A stretch of DNA of 34,866 nt, from positions 1 through 34,866 of the forward strand of contig CAIMSU010000320.1 in the NCBI GenBank assembly GCA_903844155.1, given 5' to 3'. The position numbers and the translations under genes were made by a program. Shown here piece by piece: positions 15,546 through 23,998 of the stretch. Source of the DNA: an uncultured Pseudomonadota bacterium. Lineage in GTDB: Bacteria; Myxococcota_A; UBA796; SXON01. Numbering within the stretch: the first letter of the stretch is position 1; each line of letters begins with the position of its first letter. Below the pieces are notes generated by a model that had not been told where the DNA came from, made no database searches, and saw only the letters and a program-made list of their open reading frames with translations.

Positions 15546-16514
15546 ATGCCCCTCACCCGCCGGCAATTCCTCGCCACCGTCGCGGCGTCCTCAGCCGCCC
15601 TCCCGCTCCTCCGCCCCTCCGTCGCGCTGGCCGGGGGCCGGTCGCTGACCGTCCTGACCGTCGGCGACAGCGCCCTCAAGGTCGTCCTGCCCGGCACTAT
15701 CGCCCCCTCGTCCGCGGCCGTCCTGGCCTGGGTGCAGCGCGCGGGCGACTGCGTCGCGAGGTGGTACGGGCGTTTTCCGGTGCCGACGGTCTGGATCGAG
15801 TTCGGCAACACGCCGTTCACCGGCATCAGCAACGGCGTGACCTACGGCGGCAGCGACCCGAACATCCACATCAGCATCGGCCGTCACACAACCCAAGCGG
15901 ACCTCGACACCGACTGGGTCCTCGTGCATGAGATGACGCACCTCGCGTTCCCAAATGTCGCGCCGGAGCATCACTGGATCGAGGAGGGCATCGCCACCTA
16001 CGTGGAGCCCTGGGAGCGCGTGGAGGCCGGGATCCTGGACGTTGGGACGGCGTGGCACGACTTCATCGTGGGCGTGCCGCAGGGCCAGCCGGCGGCGGGC
16101 GACGAGGGCCTGGACCACACGCACACGTGGGGGCGCACGTACTGGGGCGGCGCGCTGTTCTGCCTGGTCGCGGACGTTGCGGTGCTCGATGCCACGAGCG
16201 GGAGAGTGGGGCTGAAAGCCGCGTTGTTGGCCATCCGTGACGACACCGGCGGCATCCAGCACGCCGAGATGCCGATCGAGGACGTCCTCGCGATCGGCGA
16301 CAAGGCCATCGGCACCCCTGTCATCGGTCCGCTGTACGAGAAGATGAAGGCCGCGCCCGCGCCCGTGGACCTCGACGCGCTGTGGTCCAAGTTGGGCGTG
16401 AAGGTGAGCGGCGAGACGGTGACCGTGGACGACAAGGCCGAGTGTGCGTGCTGGCGACAGGCAATTGCGCGCGTGCCGGGGCATGATCTGCCGAGCGGGC
16501 CGGCCGGGGAGTAA
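15546..16514 (+). CDS. Tat-exported gluzincin-like metalloprotease
   Basis: 322 residues. The N-terminus MPLTRRQFLATVAASSAALP is a twin-arginine signal peptide, cleaved probably after SVALA (about residue 30). The zinc motif is HEMTH (128-132), and a Glu in HHWIEEGIATYVE (third ligand probably Glu147) follows about 15 residues later, the gluzincin arrangement (HExxH plus EG-A-Y). The region between signal and zinc site (VWIEFGNTPFTGISNGVTYG) resembles peptidase-MA-like proteins. Two cysteines near the C-terminus (CACW) could bind metal or form a disulfide. It acts after folding and export, in the periplasm or outside. It converges on the small exported protein gene. Confidence 0.8.
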   Translation: MPLTRRQFLATVAASSAALPLLRPSVALAGGRSLTVLTVGDSALKVVLPGTIAPSSAAVLAWVQRAGDCVARWYGRFPVPTVWIEFGNTPFTGISNGVTYGGSDPNIHISIGRHTTQADLDTDWVLVHEMTHLAFPNVAPEHHWIEEGIATYVEPWERVEAGILDVGTAWHDFIVGVPQGQPAAGDEGLDHTHTWGRTYWGGALFCLVADVAVLDATSGRVGLKAALLAIRDDTGGIQHAEMPIEDVLAIGDKAIGTPVIGPLYEKMKAAPAPVDLDALWSKLGVKVSGETVTVDDKAECACWRQAIARVPGHDLPSGPAGE

Positions 16515-16524
16515 GGGCCGCCAG

Positions 16525-16842
16525 CTATCGGTGCGGGTCGTTTGGTCCGCAGATGCGGTTTGCGAGGGTCCCGACGATGTCCACGACGGCGTGCAGGTTG
16601 TCGGCGGCCATCCGATAGTCGGCATCAGGGTATTCGCCACCGTGCGTGTCGACCGGGGCGGACTCCGCGGCCGCCGCCGCCTCGACGCTGCTCTGGCGGA
16701 CGCCCGGCGGGTCCGCCTGAACCTGCAGGTACCGGGCACGCCAGGCAGGGTCGACCGGCCCGGGGGCGCTCTCCGCGTCGTCCCGGAGGAGGGGCCCGGT
16801 GCTCACGGGGGCGGCGAGGGCGACGGAGAGGAGGAGGAGCAT
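16525..16842 (-). CDS. Small exported protein of unknown function
   Basis: 105 residues. MLLLLSVALAAPVS is a short signal peptide with likely cleavage after ALA. The mature part contains DPAWRARYLQVQADPPGVRQ, an Ala/Glu-rich stretch and a C-terminal helix, YRMAADNLHAVVDIVGTLAN, followed by one Cys. No lipobox Cys. The frame is open further upstream on the minus strand, but the ATG at 16842 gives the signal peptide and has a TACACT box six bases upstream. No family recognised. Confidence 0.6.
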   Translation of the reverse strand: MLLLLSVALAAPVSTGPLLRDDAESAPGPVDPAWRARYLQVQADPPGVRQSSVEAAAAAESAPVDTHGGEYPDADYRMAADNLHAVVDIVGTLANRICGPNDPHR

Positions 16843-16848
16843 GGGTCG

Positions 16849-16854
16849 AGTGTA
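16849..16854 (-). promoter_or_regulatory. Leaderless-type -10 box for the small exported protein gene
   Basis: Minus strand TACACT, then CGACCC, then ATG. The rest of the gap to 17017 holds nothing I can support except a similar TAGACC box (17006-17011) six bases before the next plus-strand ATG. Confidence 0.4.
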
Positions 16855-17017
16855 CCCCAGGACGGACGCGCCCGAAACACGCCGGCGCCGTGCCCAACGA
16901 CGCCTTCGCCCTGACGTTCGCCTTCGCCGCTGTCGGCGTGCTGCTGCGGTGAGCGACGGCGGGCCAGACGCCGCCCAGCCGCGACCCAGCAGCCCCGCGC
17001 CGGGGTAGACCGCCCGC

Positions 17018-17926
17018 ATGCTCGTCGCCCTCCTCCTCCTCGCCTGCGCCCCCGGGTCAAAGCCCGCCGCCAACAGCAACAACATCAGCGGCGACGACTC
17101 CGGCACTGTCACCGCAGACTCGTCGCTGGACGCGTCGGCCGACTCGGCGCCCGGCCCGTCCGACACGGCCGCGGCAGCGTCCGTCCACCTCCTCACGCCG
17201 ACCGACGGTGCGACCGTCGCCAACCCCGTCACGTTCGACTTCTCCGCCGCGAACGTCGCCAGCGTCTCCCTCGACGCCGACGGCTGGCCGCTCGGCACCG
17301 CCGCTCCCGACGCCGGTTCGCTCTCCTACACCTTTGACGGCACCGGCTACGCCCGCGTCATCACGCTCACCGGCCTTGATGGCGCCGGAAACGCCGTCGC
17401 CAACGACACCATCACCATCACCGTCGCGGCCCCCGGCGTCCACCTCTCCGTCCCGTACTACTACCAGATGGACAACGCCTACGAGCCGACGACCACCTGC
17501 GGCATCACATCCGCGGCGATGCTCCTCGATTATTGGCACCCGGCCAGCGTCACGCCCGACTCACTCTACGTGGACTACGGGAAAAGCTACGGTCAAGCGC
17601 CGTCTTCCCTCGCGGCGCTGTACCAGGGCGAAGGCCTGCACGCCACCTACAGCCTCACGGCCACGCGCGCGGACCTGCGCGCCCAGTTGGACGCCGGCCG
17701 GCCCGTGATTGTGCACGGTTATTTCACCGCTTCCGGCCACGTGGTCGTCGTCATCGGGTACGACGACGGCGGCTGGTACACGAACGACCCGGCCGGCGAC
17801 TGGGACGAGGGCTACTTCAACCCGGACGGCGAAGGTGCCTACTACCCCTACGGCGGGGGTTGGGACGACGACCTGGGGACGGACGGAGACATCTGGTATT
17901 CCGCAGCGGATAGTTCGCCGTTCTGA
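17018..17926 (+). CDS. C39-like cysteine peptidase lipoprotein
   Basis: 302 residues. Lipobox LLAC (Cys10), then a Ser/Asp/Thr-rich linker to about residue 55, an Ig/PKD-like beta domain (about 56-138) with PTDGATVANPVTFDFS, and a papain-like C39_2-type domain (about 140-300). The catalytic set is visible: Cys161 in TTCGITSAAMLLDYW, His241 in GHVVVVIGYD, and Asp257 in TNDPAG. C39 domains usually cut leader peptides while fused to an ABC transporter; here there is no transporter and the enzyme faces outward, so bacteriocin maturation is unlikely. A surface protease or transpeptidase-like role is possible. Probably transcribed from the TAGACC box at 17006. Confidence 0.82.
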   Translation: MLVALLLLACAPGSKPAANSNNISGDDSGTVTADSSLDASADSAPGPSDTAAAASVHLLTPTDGATVANPVTFDFSAANVASVSLDADGWPLGTAAPDAGSLSYTFDGTGYARVITLTGLDGAGNAVANDTITITVAAPGVHLSVPYYYQMDNAYEPTTTCGITSAAMLLDYWHPASVTPDSLYVDYGKSYGQAPSSLAALYQGEGLHATYSLTATRADLRAQLDAGRPVIVHGYFTASGHVVVVIGYDDGGWYTNDPAGDWDEGYFNPDGEGAYYPYGGGWDDDLGTDGDIWYSAADSSPF

Positions 17927-17939
17927 CAGGCGGGCGGTA

Positions 17940-19286
17940 TCAGCGGACGGACAGGACGTTGTTCCCGCAGCGGGTCTCCGGAAGTTCGGACACGACCTCC
18001 CCCGTATAGGCATCCAACCCTGATTTCAGCTCCTCCGGGTTTGGAAGCTGGTCGAGCGGGGTCTGCTCCGTGGGGTCGCGATCCGGACCCGCCACGGTCC
18101 CGCCGTAGGTTGGCGGCGTGCACCCCAACGTCAGCTTGGCTTCGGTGGTCGCCACCGCGAGGACGCTCAGCTTCTTGTGGCCCTGCCAGTGGCTGCCACG
18201 CACCAACTCCCGGCAACCAAGGCCCAGATCGACGCCGTCCACGCCCTCGGCGGGCGGCAGCCCGATGGCCGCGGCGATGGTTGGCCAGACGTCCATGTTC
18301 GACGCGAGGCAGTCCTGCTCCCCCGCGGCGAGCCCGGGGTTCAGCAGCATGAGCGGAATGTTCACCTCTTCCTCCCGCCAGCCGTGCATATGCCCGAACC
18401 CGCCGGTGCCGTTGTCGTCCAGGCTCTCGCCGTGATCGGCCGAAAACACCACCAGCGTGTGCTCCAGCAACCCGCGGTTGTCCAACTCGTGCAGGAGGGC
18501 GCCGACGCCCCGGTCGAGCCCGAGCAGATCGGCGTCGTACAGATCGGTCACCGCCGCGTCGATCGACGCGCGGCCCGCCGTGTCGCTGTCAAGCCAGGAC
18601 TGGGCGAACGCGTGCTCGTCATACCCATCCGCGCCCTCCGAAAACGGTATTGGATCCTGGCGGAACGCCGCGAGATCCGTGGCGGACGGCAGGTATGGGG
18701 AGTGCATGTCCATCGGCTGAAGCATGAGGGCAAAGTGGGTGCCAGGGTCGAGGCTGTCGAGCCAGCCGAGCGCCGGGCCAAGCAGCGCGTCCAGGTGCTC
18801 GTTGTCCGGCGTCTCCGGGGGCGCATGGACCACGTCTTCTCCGCGATCAAGACCGGTAATCGGCCCGGCGATGCGATTACCGGAGTACAGGGCGGTGGCC
18901 CACCCGGCGGCCTGGAGCCGCTCCGGCCAGGTCGTTGCCGACAGGGGTACCAGCTCGGTGCCCATCCAGACCATGCCGTGGTGTTCGGGCTCGAGGCTGG
19001 TGAGGAAGGAGGCGGTCGACGGGAGCGTCCAGGAGCCTGTCGCGCGGTCCCCGACGACGACGCTCCACCCGTACCCGTCGAGCGTCGGCGTCGTGTCACG
19101 GCCGTAGCCGTAGGCGGGCAGGTGGTCCGCGCGCAGCGTGTCCGCGTGGATGATCACGATGCCCTGCACATCGAGCGCGCCGAGCGTGAGCGGCGCCGGT
19201 GGCTCCGGGGCGGCGCTCTCAGCCGGCGGGGTCTGCATGGACGTGCGGGTACACGCGAGAATCAGGAAGGGTATCAACGGTGGCAC
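17940..19286 (-). CDS. Sulfatase/alkaline-phosphatase superfamily lipoprotein
   Basis: 448 residues from a GTG at 19286 (a TTG 9 bases later is also possible). Lipobox LLAC-like ILAC (Cys12), then a Pro/Ala/Glu linker. Metal and nucleophile motifs of the superfamily: VIIHADTLRADHLPAYGYGR (44-63; Asp49), SWTLPSTASFLTS (85-97), and VVFSADHGESL with a following GHMHGWREEE His pair. In true sulfatases the nucleophile sits in CxPSR and is matured to formylglycine; here it reads TLPST, so Thr87 is the candidate nucleophile and the Arg is missing. This fits phosphodiesterase or phosphoethanolamine-transferase-type chemistry as well as sulfatase. It acts outside the cytoplasm. A promoter and an upstream terminator frame it. 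Confidence 0.83.
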   Translation of the reverse strand: MPPLIPFLILACTRTSMQTPPAESAAPEPPAPLTLGALDVQGIVIIHADTLRADHLPAYGYGRDTTPTLDGYGWSVVVGDRATGSWTLPSTASFLTSLEPEHHGMVWMGTELVPLSATTWPERLQAAGWATALYSGNRIAGPITGLDRGEDVVHAPPETPDNEHLDALLGPALGWLDSLDPGTHFALMLQPMDMHSPYLPSATDLAAFRQDPIPFSEGADGYDEHAFAQSWLDSDTAGRASIDAAVTDLYDADLLGLDRGVGALLHELDNRGLLEHTLVVFSADHGESLDDNGTGGFGHMHGWREEEVNIPLMLLNPGLAAGEQDCLASNMDVWPTIAAAIGLPPAEGVDGVDLGLGCRELVRGSHWQGHKKLSVLAVATTEAKLTLGCTPPTYGGTVAGPDRDPTEQTPLDQLPNPEELKSGLDAYTGEVVSELPETRCGNNVLSVR

Positions 19287-19296
19287 TGGGTAGCTT

Positions 19297-19325
19297 ACGA
19301 TAGGCGAGGCTCCGCCGGCCCGCAA
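19297..19325 (-). promoter_or_regulatory. Sigma-70-type promoter for the sulfatase-like gene
   Basis: Minus strand: TTGCGG (19325-19320), 17-bp spacer, TATCGT (19302-19297), then 12 bases to the GTG. The short leader has no Shine-Dalgarno sequence. Confidence 0.5.
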
Positions 19326-19377
19326 CAGTATTTCCGTGTGTCGCCGACCAGCCGGGCAGCGGGTGGGACGCCTCGCG

Positions 19378-19396
19378 CGGTCCGTGCCCCGGACCG
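19378..19396 (-). terminator. Hairpin downstream of the glycosidase gene
   Basis: CGGTCCG and CGGACCG form a perfect 7-bp stem with a 5-nt loop, 18 bases after the glycosidase stop on the minus strand and before the sulfatase promoter. No U-tract. Confidence 0.45.
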
Positions 19397-19414
19397 GCGT
19401 AGGATTCCCGCCGA

Positions 19415-20872
19415 TCAACGGCTCGTCGCGATCAGCGTGGGCACATCGGTGAGCGGGACCGCCGCGGACACACCGGCCCAGGGGGCAGAGCCAGTGTAGA
19501 CAACGCTCGTCGACCGCGTCGCCCCCGATGGGAGCTCCAGACTCCCGGAGCCCCACGCCACCCAGCGCGACCCACCGTCGCCTCGCGCGAACCGCACGAC
19601 AAACCGGTCCGGGCCGGCCTCCTCCACCGTGCTGGAAGCGAACGGGGCCACCTGGGTGGCGAACAGCTGGTAGGCGTACCAGGCCGGTGTGCGCCGACGA
19701 TCCTGCATGGTGATGAGCCCGAAGCCCCGCCACCGGTTGTTGGGGTCGTCGCCGGAATCCACGAAGGTGTGCCAGTAGACCGAGCTGTCGCCGTACCCGA
19801 ACGCGAGGGAGAACCGCCGGAAGACGTCCGCCGCCTGCTCGGTTTCAGAGTTCGGATAATTGGTGTGGCTCATCAGCGTGGGGTCCGATGTGACGCCTGT
19901 CTCCGTCAGCCAGACCGGCTTGTCCGGGACGCCGAGCTCCGCCAGCTTCTGTGTGAGCAGTGCCCGGGATTGCGCGTAGCGCTGCCAGGGCCCATAATAG
20001 TGGTAGTTGATGACATCAAACGTGTCCTTTCCGGCGGCCGTGATGACGTCCGTGAGCCACCCGTCCAACGCCTGCGGGGCCAGGCCGGAGAGGCCGGGCA
20101 TCACCACCTTCGCCCCGGGCTCATGCTCATGGATGATCCGGGCGACGCACGCAAGGAATTGTCCTTGCTCCGCGCTCGAGTAGCCGGAGGAAGGTGTGTT
20201 CCCCGGTAGCTCGTGGTGGCCCGGCTGGTTCGCCAACTCCGGCGGGATCGTGCCCCCCGGGTCCGCCGCCTTCCAGTGGTCCATCTCGTTGCCGATCTCC
20301 CAGTAGGTCGTGCTCGCCCGATAGCGGTCGACGACGGCCCCAACGTAGGCCTCGACATCCGAATTGCAGGACGTCTCGAACGGAAGCCCCGGAGCACGGC
20401 GCCAGGGCGGTGTGGGGTTTGCGTACTGGATGTCAAAGAGCGTGGGGATGACCATGCCGGCGAAGACCGGGATGACCGCATCCGCCCCGGTCCACGTGAA
20501 CGCCCCGGCCGAAGGCTCGATGTTCCGCCACGTCGCGTCGCCCGATGTGAGCTGCCGGAAGCGCGTCGCGCCGAGCGCCGCGAGCTCGGCCCGGGTCTGG
20601 ACCGCGGTCATGGCGCGCTCCCCGCTGTGGTCCGCGGTGCGCGGCCCGACCCATACCGTGTTGACGCCAAGCACCGGGCCACCGGGCGGGGCGGCGTAGG
20701 TGACCCCCGTGGCGCCAGCCGGAATCCCGCCTTCGGGCCGGTGCTGGGCCGCGGCGCGGGGCCGCTCGGAAGGCTCACCGGGCGCACGCTCGGTGGAAGC
20801 CGCGTGCGTGCGATGGCACCCCACCAGGAGCGAAGCCAGCCCGGACAGCAGGGCGGCCCGAGGGGACCTCAC
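19415..20872 (-). CDS. Clan GH-A glycosidase lipoprotein (GH39-like)
   Basis: 485 residues from a GTG at 20872 that overlaps the TGA of the upstream gene (GTGA), so the two are coupled. Signal peptide VRSPRAALLSGLASLLVGC with lipobox Cys19, then an Ala/Pro/Glu-rich linker. A (beta/alpha)8 glycoside hydrolase follows: the acid/base is Glu196 in TYWEIGNEMDHW, the nucleophile Glu324 in PVWLTETGVTS, the clan GH-A arrangement of NE after strand 4 and E after strand 7. FDVINYHYYGPW is the strand-6 region. The overall pattern is closest to GH39 or related xylosidase/endoglycosidase families. A small C-terminal beta domain begins at about 415. Substrate unknown. It acts at the cell surface, next to a sulfatase-like enzyme. 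Confidence 0.82.
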   Translation of the reverse strand: MRSPRAALLSGLASLLVGCHRTHAASTERAPGEPSERPRAAAQHRPEGGIPAGATGVTYAAPPGGPVLGVNTVWVGPRTADHSGERAMTAVQTRAELAALGATRFRQLTSGDATWRNIEPSAGAFTWTGADAVIPVFAGMVIPTLFDIQYANPTPPWRRAPGLPFETSCNSDVEAYVGAVVDRYRASTTYWEIGNEMDHWKAADPGGTIPPELANQPGHHELPGNTPSSGYSSAEQGQFLACVARIIHEHEPGAKVVMPGLSGLAPQALDGWLTDVITAAGKDTFDVINYHYYGPWQRYAQSRALLTQKLAELGVPDKPVWLTETGVTSDPTLMSHTNYPNSETEQAADVFRRFSLAFGYGDSSVYWHTFVDSGDDPNNRWRGFGLITMQDRRRTPAWYAYQLFATQVAPFASSTVEEAGPDRFVVRFARGDGGSRWVAWGSGSLELPSGATRSTSVVYTGSAPWAGVSAAVPLTDVPTLIATSR

Positions 20873-22404
20873 TTCCGCCCGGGCCGGCGCGATGCCGTCG
20901 AGCGCCTTCGAGCGACGAGGCCGAGCAGCCCGGCGACCGCGATCCCGGGCGCGCCGTCGAACCCGACCGACGCGCACCCGCACCGACGCGCATGGGGCCC
21001 ATCTGTGGCGGAATCGTCGACGCTGGCCGCCGAATCCTCCGCCCCGGGGAGCTGCGGGAAGCCGGATGCATCGCCGATAAGCCCCGGAAACGAGCCGCCG
21101 CCCGCTCGTCGGATGTACGACGGGCTCATCCACATCCACTCGACGTCCCGCCCGCCGCCGTCGGAGCAGAGGCCGAGGGAGGGCGCATCAAACTGGACGG
21201 CCACGTACCCCCACGCGGGCACGGCGCCCGACGGGACCAGCGCCGCGTACGTCGTCCCGTCGACCGCCTCCATCGGCACATCGCCCTCGGGCGTGACAAA
21301 CCAGACAGCCGTCACGCCCGACGCCCCGTCCGGCGCCACCGCCACCGCCACCTGGAGGTCCTGGCCCGCCGGCAACGCGACCGCGTCGCCAAGCCCCCAC
21401 GTGTCCCCCAGCGCATCGGACAGCGTGAGGACCATCGGCACCCTCGGCCCCGACGTGGCGATGGTCCGATGCCCAATGACCGCCCGATACAAGGACGCCC
21501 GGTCCAGGCTCTCCCCGTCGTCGAGCACGGCGATGGTCAATCCCCCCGTCGAGACCTGGTAGCCGCCAAGCACATCCTTGCAGAGGGACCCGGGGAGCGT
21601 CTGGTGGCCGTCCGTCCCCGCGAAAAACCCCATCTGCAGCGCGTAACCGGACGGATCCAGCGCCACTGCCACGCTGCCCTCCGGGTACGGGAAGTACGGC
21701 AGGTCGTAGTCGATGGCGCCGCCGAGGCTCGACCCCCACTGGCTGTAGACCTCAGTCGCCGGCTCGTAGGCCGTGTGGCAGGCCCAGTCCGTCGGCATCG
21801 GCGTGTCCATCATCGTGTGATGAGGGACGAGCACCGCGTCGCCATACTGGGCGACAAAGCCGTCCATCCACGTCGTGATGCCGGCGCAGTCGGCCAGGGT
21901 TCCCGGGGGCGAGACGTCCGCAAGCGCCACCGACGCAATCGCCGCCGGGTCCCCGAACATGAGCAGGTTCTTGTGCCCAAGCCGTGTGCCGTCGGGCAGC
22001 GCGAACCAGACCTCCGCGCCGGGGATGACCAGCAGCGGGCCGCCGGGATCGGGATGGTTCAGGTCGGCGCTGATGAGTTGGAAGTACTCATCCTCGGTGG
22101 TCTGGTAGTCCGCGCCGCCGTTCACGTGGTCCGAGACGACGACCCAGTCGAGCTTGTTGCTCACGGCCGTGCTGAAGACGTCGCTGAAGGCCCCACACGG
22201 CTCGCCCGAGTAGCATCCGTCACGCACGTCCGAGGAGTGGCCGTCGTGCGAAAGCCCCGTGTGGGCATGGGGATCGCCGTAGTAGAACCGATGGCCGTCG
22301 AAGGCGTCACTGGCAAGGGCTCGGCCGGACAGCGCCAGCCCGAGCGCCACGGCCCCGAACGGCCTGTGGAGGCGGGTGCGGAGGAGTTGGGCGAAATGGC
22401 GCAT
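20869..22404 (-). CDS. DUF3604/PHP-type metallohydrolase with MYXO-CTERM tail
   Basis: 511 residues. Signal peptide with cleavage after ALA (about residue 31), no lipobox. PHP-like metal motifs: YYGDPHAHTGLSHDG (His46, His48), VVVSDHVNG, LVPHHTMM and FFAGTDGHQTLPG, as in DUF3604/CehA-type proteins. A beta-rich region follows (about 330-430). The end carries a MYXO-CTERM-like sorting signal: an Asp/Ser/Ala linker, CGC at 475-477, a hydrophobic segment GIAVAGLLGLVA and RRR plus further Arg/Lys. This signal is known for anchoring to the myxobacterial surface. The family probably hydrolyses phosphoesters or related bonds; substrate unknown. The next gene downstream overlaps its stop. A TTGACA promoter lies upstream. 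Confidence 0.85.
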   Translation of the reverse strand: MRHFAQLLRTRLHRPFGAVALGLALSGRALASDAFDGHRFYYGDPHAHTGLSHDGHSSDVRDGCYSGEPCGAFSDVFSTAVSNKLDWVVVSDHVNGGADYQTTEDEYFQLISADLNHPDPGGPLLVIPGAEVWFALPDGTRLGHKNLLMFGDPAAIASVALADVSPPGTLADCAGITTWMDGFVAQYGDAVLVPHHTMMDTPMPTDWACHTAYEPATEVYSQWGSSLGGAIDYDLPYFPYPEGSVAVALDPSGYALQMGFFAGTDGHQTLPGSLCKDVLGGYQVSTGGLTIAVLDDGESLDRASLYRAVIGHRTIATSGPRVPMVLTLSDALGDTWGLGDAVALPAGQDLQVAVAVAPDGASGVTAVWFVTPEGDVPMEAVDGTTYAALVPSGAVPAWGYVAVQFDAPSLGLCSDGGGRDVEWMWMSPSYIRRAGGGSFPGLIGDASGFPQLPGAEDSAASVDDSATDGPHARRCGCASVGFDGAPGIAVAGLLGLVARRRSTASRRPGRK

Positions 22405-22419
22405 GATGGCTCGGAGCTT

Positions 22420-22447
22420 ACTGTAGCGCCGAACCCCCCGCTGTCAA
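22420..22447 (-). promoter_or_regulatory. Strong sigma-70-type promoter for the MYXO-CTERM DUF3604 gene
   Basis: Minus strand: consensus -35 TTGACA (22447-22442), 16-bp spacer, -10 TACAGT (22425-22420), then 15 bases to the ATG. AAGCT follows the -10, as in the sulfatase promoter. It would drive the DUF3604-glycosidase pair. Confidence 0.6.
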
Positions 22448-22479
22448 CGGGCCGCTGACGGGCCCCCCATGATGGGGCT

Positions 22480-23973
22480 ATGGTGGGCTTGATGTACCCA
22501 ACTTCGACCCGGCACGCTCGCACGCTCGCCCGGGCGAGCACGTTGCTCGTGGGCATCATGGGCGGCTGCGTACGAGGTTCCCCTGATTCGCAGCGAACCG
22601 AGACCGGATCTGGCCCGCATCCGGACAGCCACCCCGACTCGGTCCTGCCGGCCGACAGCACCACCGAGAGCACCGCCGAGAGCGCCAGGGAGAGCGCAGC
22701 GGAGAGCAACCGGGACACCGGCGTCATCGACGGTCCCCTCATCGTCTCCTGGGGCGACCTGCACGGGCACTCAGGGCTGTCGTTCGATGGCTGCGAGGAC
22801 CCCACCGCGCTGTGCATGCCAGCCGACCTCACCCCCGGCGCGCACTTTTTTGAGAACGCGGCCACCAACGGGCTCGCCTTCGCAGCGCTGACGGACCACG
22901 CCGAGTACTCGCGGATCCAGGTGCCGACGGAGGGCACCGACCTGAGCATCTGGGACACGGCCAAAGCGCTCGTGGCTGCTGCTGATGGCGGGCCTGTGGT
23001 GCCGATCCTGGGCTTTGAATGGACCGCTGGGCACACAAGCGGGCATCGGACCGTGCTCCTGGAGGATCCCGCGAGCTGTGAGGCCTACCGGATCCCCGGC
23101 CCCGCGCCCACAGACGGCGGCTCGCGGGCCGGCGGGCAGGTGACGTTCCTCGCAAACCCGCTCCCGGCGGTCACCGACGCCGCGACGTTCGCCGCGGAGG
23201 TGGATGCGGCGGGCAGCGGGTCTGGCTGCGTGCCGACACGGTGGCTCAGCTTCCTGCACCACGTCGCCTACTACCCGCCGGCGGCCGTCGACTGGTCCCA
23301 GTCGAGCTACAGCCTGGCGACGGACACGGTCGTGGAGATGGCCTCGGAGCACGGCAGCTCCGAGTGCGCTGACCCGACGGCGCCGGGGTGCGACTGGCGC
23401 GTCCAGACCGACTTCTACCAGCCCGCGGGCGCCGTCCAGGTCGCCCTGCAGCTCGACCACGAGCTTGGATTCGTCGGAGGCACCGACCGGCACGACTCCG
23501 ACCCCGGGCGGCTCGACATCGGCGGCGGGCCGACGGGCCATCTCGTGGACAGCGACGGCGACGGCGTCGACGACGGCCCGCAGTACCAGTTCACGAGCGG
23601 CACGCTCACGGGGGTCATCACCCCCTCGCCGCTCACACGCGCGGGGATCTTCGACGCGCTGGAGGCCCGCCACACCTACGTTGCCTCCTGGCTCCCCACC
23701 GGCCTCTCCGTCACCGCGACGTCCGCGGGCCTGGACTACCTGCCGGGCGATGAGGTGCCCGCGGGTGCCCTCTCCGTGGCGGTCGATCTCGCGGACCCGA
23801 ACGTGTCGGACTGGTCGGCCGAGATCGTCGACGCGACGGGCGCTGCCGTGCCGACGGCTGGGGCGGAGACCGTGCTCACACCAACGGCCGGCCAGGCGCT
23901 CTACGTCCGCATCGACGCGACGGTCGGCGGGGTCGCCCAGCGGGCCTGGGCGTCACCCTTCTTCATCCGGTAG
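22480..23973 (+). CDS. DUF3604/PHP-type metallohydrolase lipoprotein
   Basis: 497 residues from the ATG at 22480 (an ATG at 22492 is equally possible). The signal peptide ends in a lipobox-like MGGC (Cys30), followed by a Ser/Thr/Glu/Asp-rich linker up to about residue 80. Metal motifs match the divergent neighbour: SWGDLHGHSGLSFDG (His95, His97), ALTDHAEY, SFLHHVAYY and FVGGTDRHDSDPG. Residues from about 430 form a beta-domain (SVAVDLADPNVSDWSAEIVD). An acidic DSDGDGVDDG loop could bind calcium. It is a paralog of the product of 20869-22404 but anchored by lipid instead of a MYXO-CTERM tail. It is divergent from that gene and convergent with the diheme fusion gene. Confidence 0.83.
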   Translation: MVGLMYPTSTRHARTLARASTLLVGIMGGCVRGSPDSQRTETGSGPHPDSHPDSVLPADSTTESTAESARESAAESNRDTGVIDGPLIVSWGDLHGHSGLSFDGCEDPTALCMPADLTPGAHFFENAATNGLAFAALTDHAEYSRIQVPTEGTDLSIWDTAKALVAAADGGPVVPILGFEWTAGHTSGHRTVLLEDPASCEAYRIPGPAPTDGGSRAGGQVTFLANPLPAVTDAATFAAEVDAAGSGSGCVPTRWLSFLHHVAYYPPAAVDWSQSSYSLATDTVVEMASEHGSSECADPTAPGCDWRVQTDFYQPAGAVQVALQLDHELGFVGGTDRHDSDPGRLDIGGGPTGHLVDSDGDGVDDGPQYQFTSGTLTGVITPSPLTRAGIFDALEARHTYVASWLPTGLSVTATSAGLDYLPGDEVPAGALSVAVDLADPNVSDWSAEIVDATGAAVPTAGAETVLTPTAGQALYVRIDATVGGVAQRAWASPFFIR

Positions 23974-23998
23974 GTTCACCAGCGGCCACCACGGGCCT

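Noticed and set aside
16890-16952. 20-codon GTG frame with a hydrophobic end (LTFAFAAVGVLLR) between two genes
   Set aside because: Too short, no ribosome site or promoter, and hydrophobic runs are easy to obtain by chance in this composition.
17018-17926. Bacteriocin maturation locus based on the C39 domain
   Set aside because: There is no precursor peptide and no transporter nearby, and the protease is a lipoprotein facing outward.
22465-22477. CCCCATGATGGGG dyad before the DUF3604 lipoprotein start as an operator
   Set aside because: The arms are only six bases of low-complexity sequence and it overlaps candidate start codons; chance is likely.
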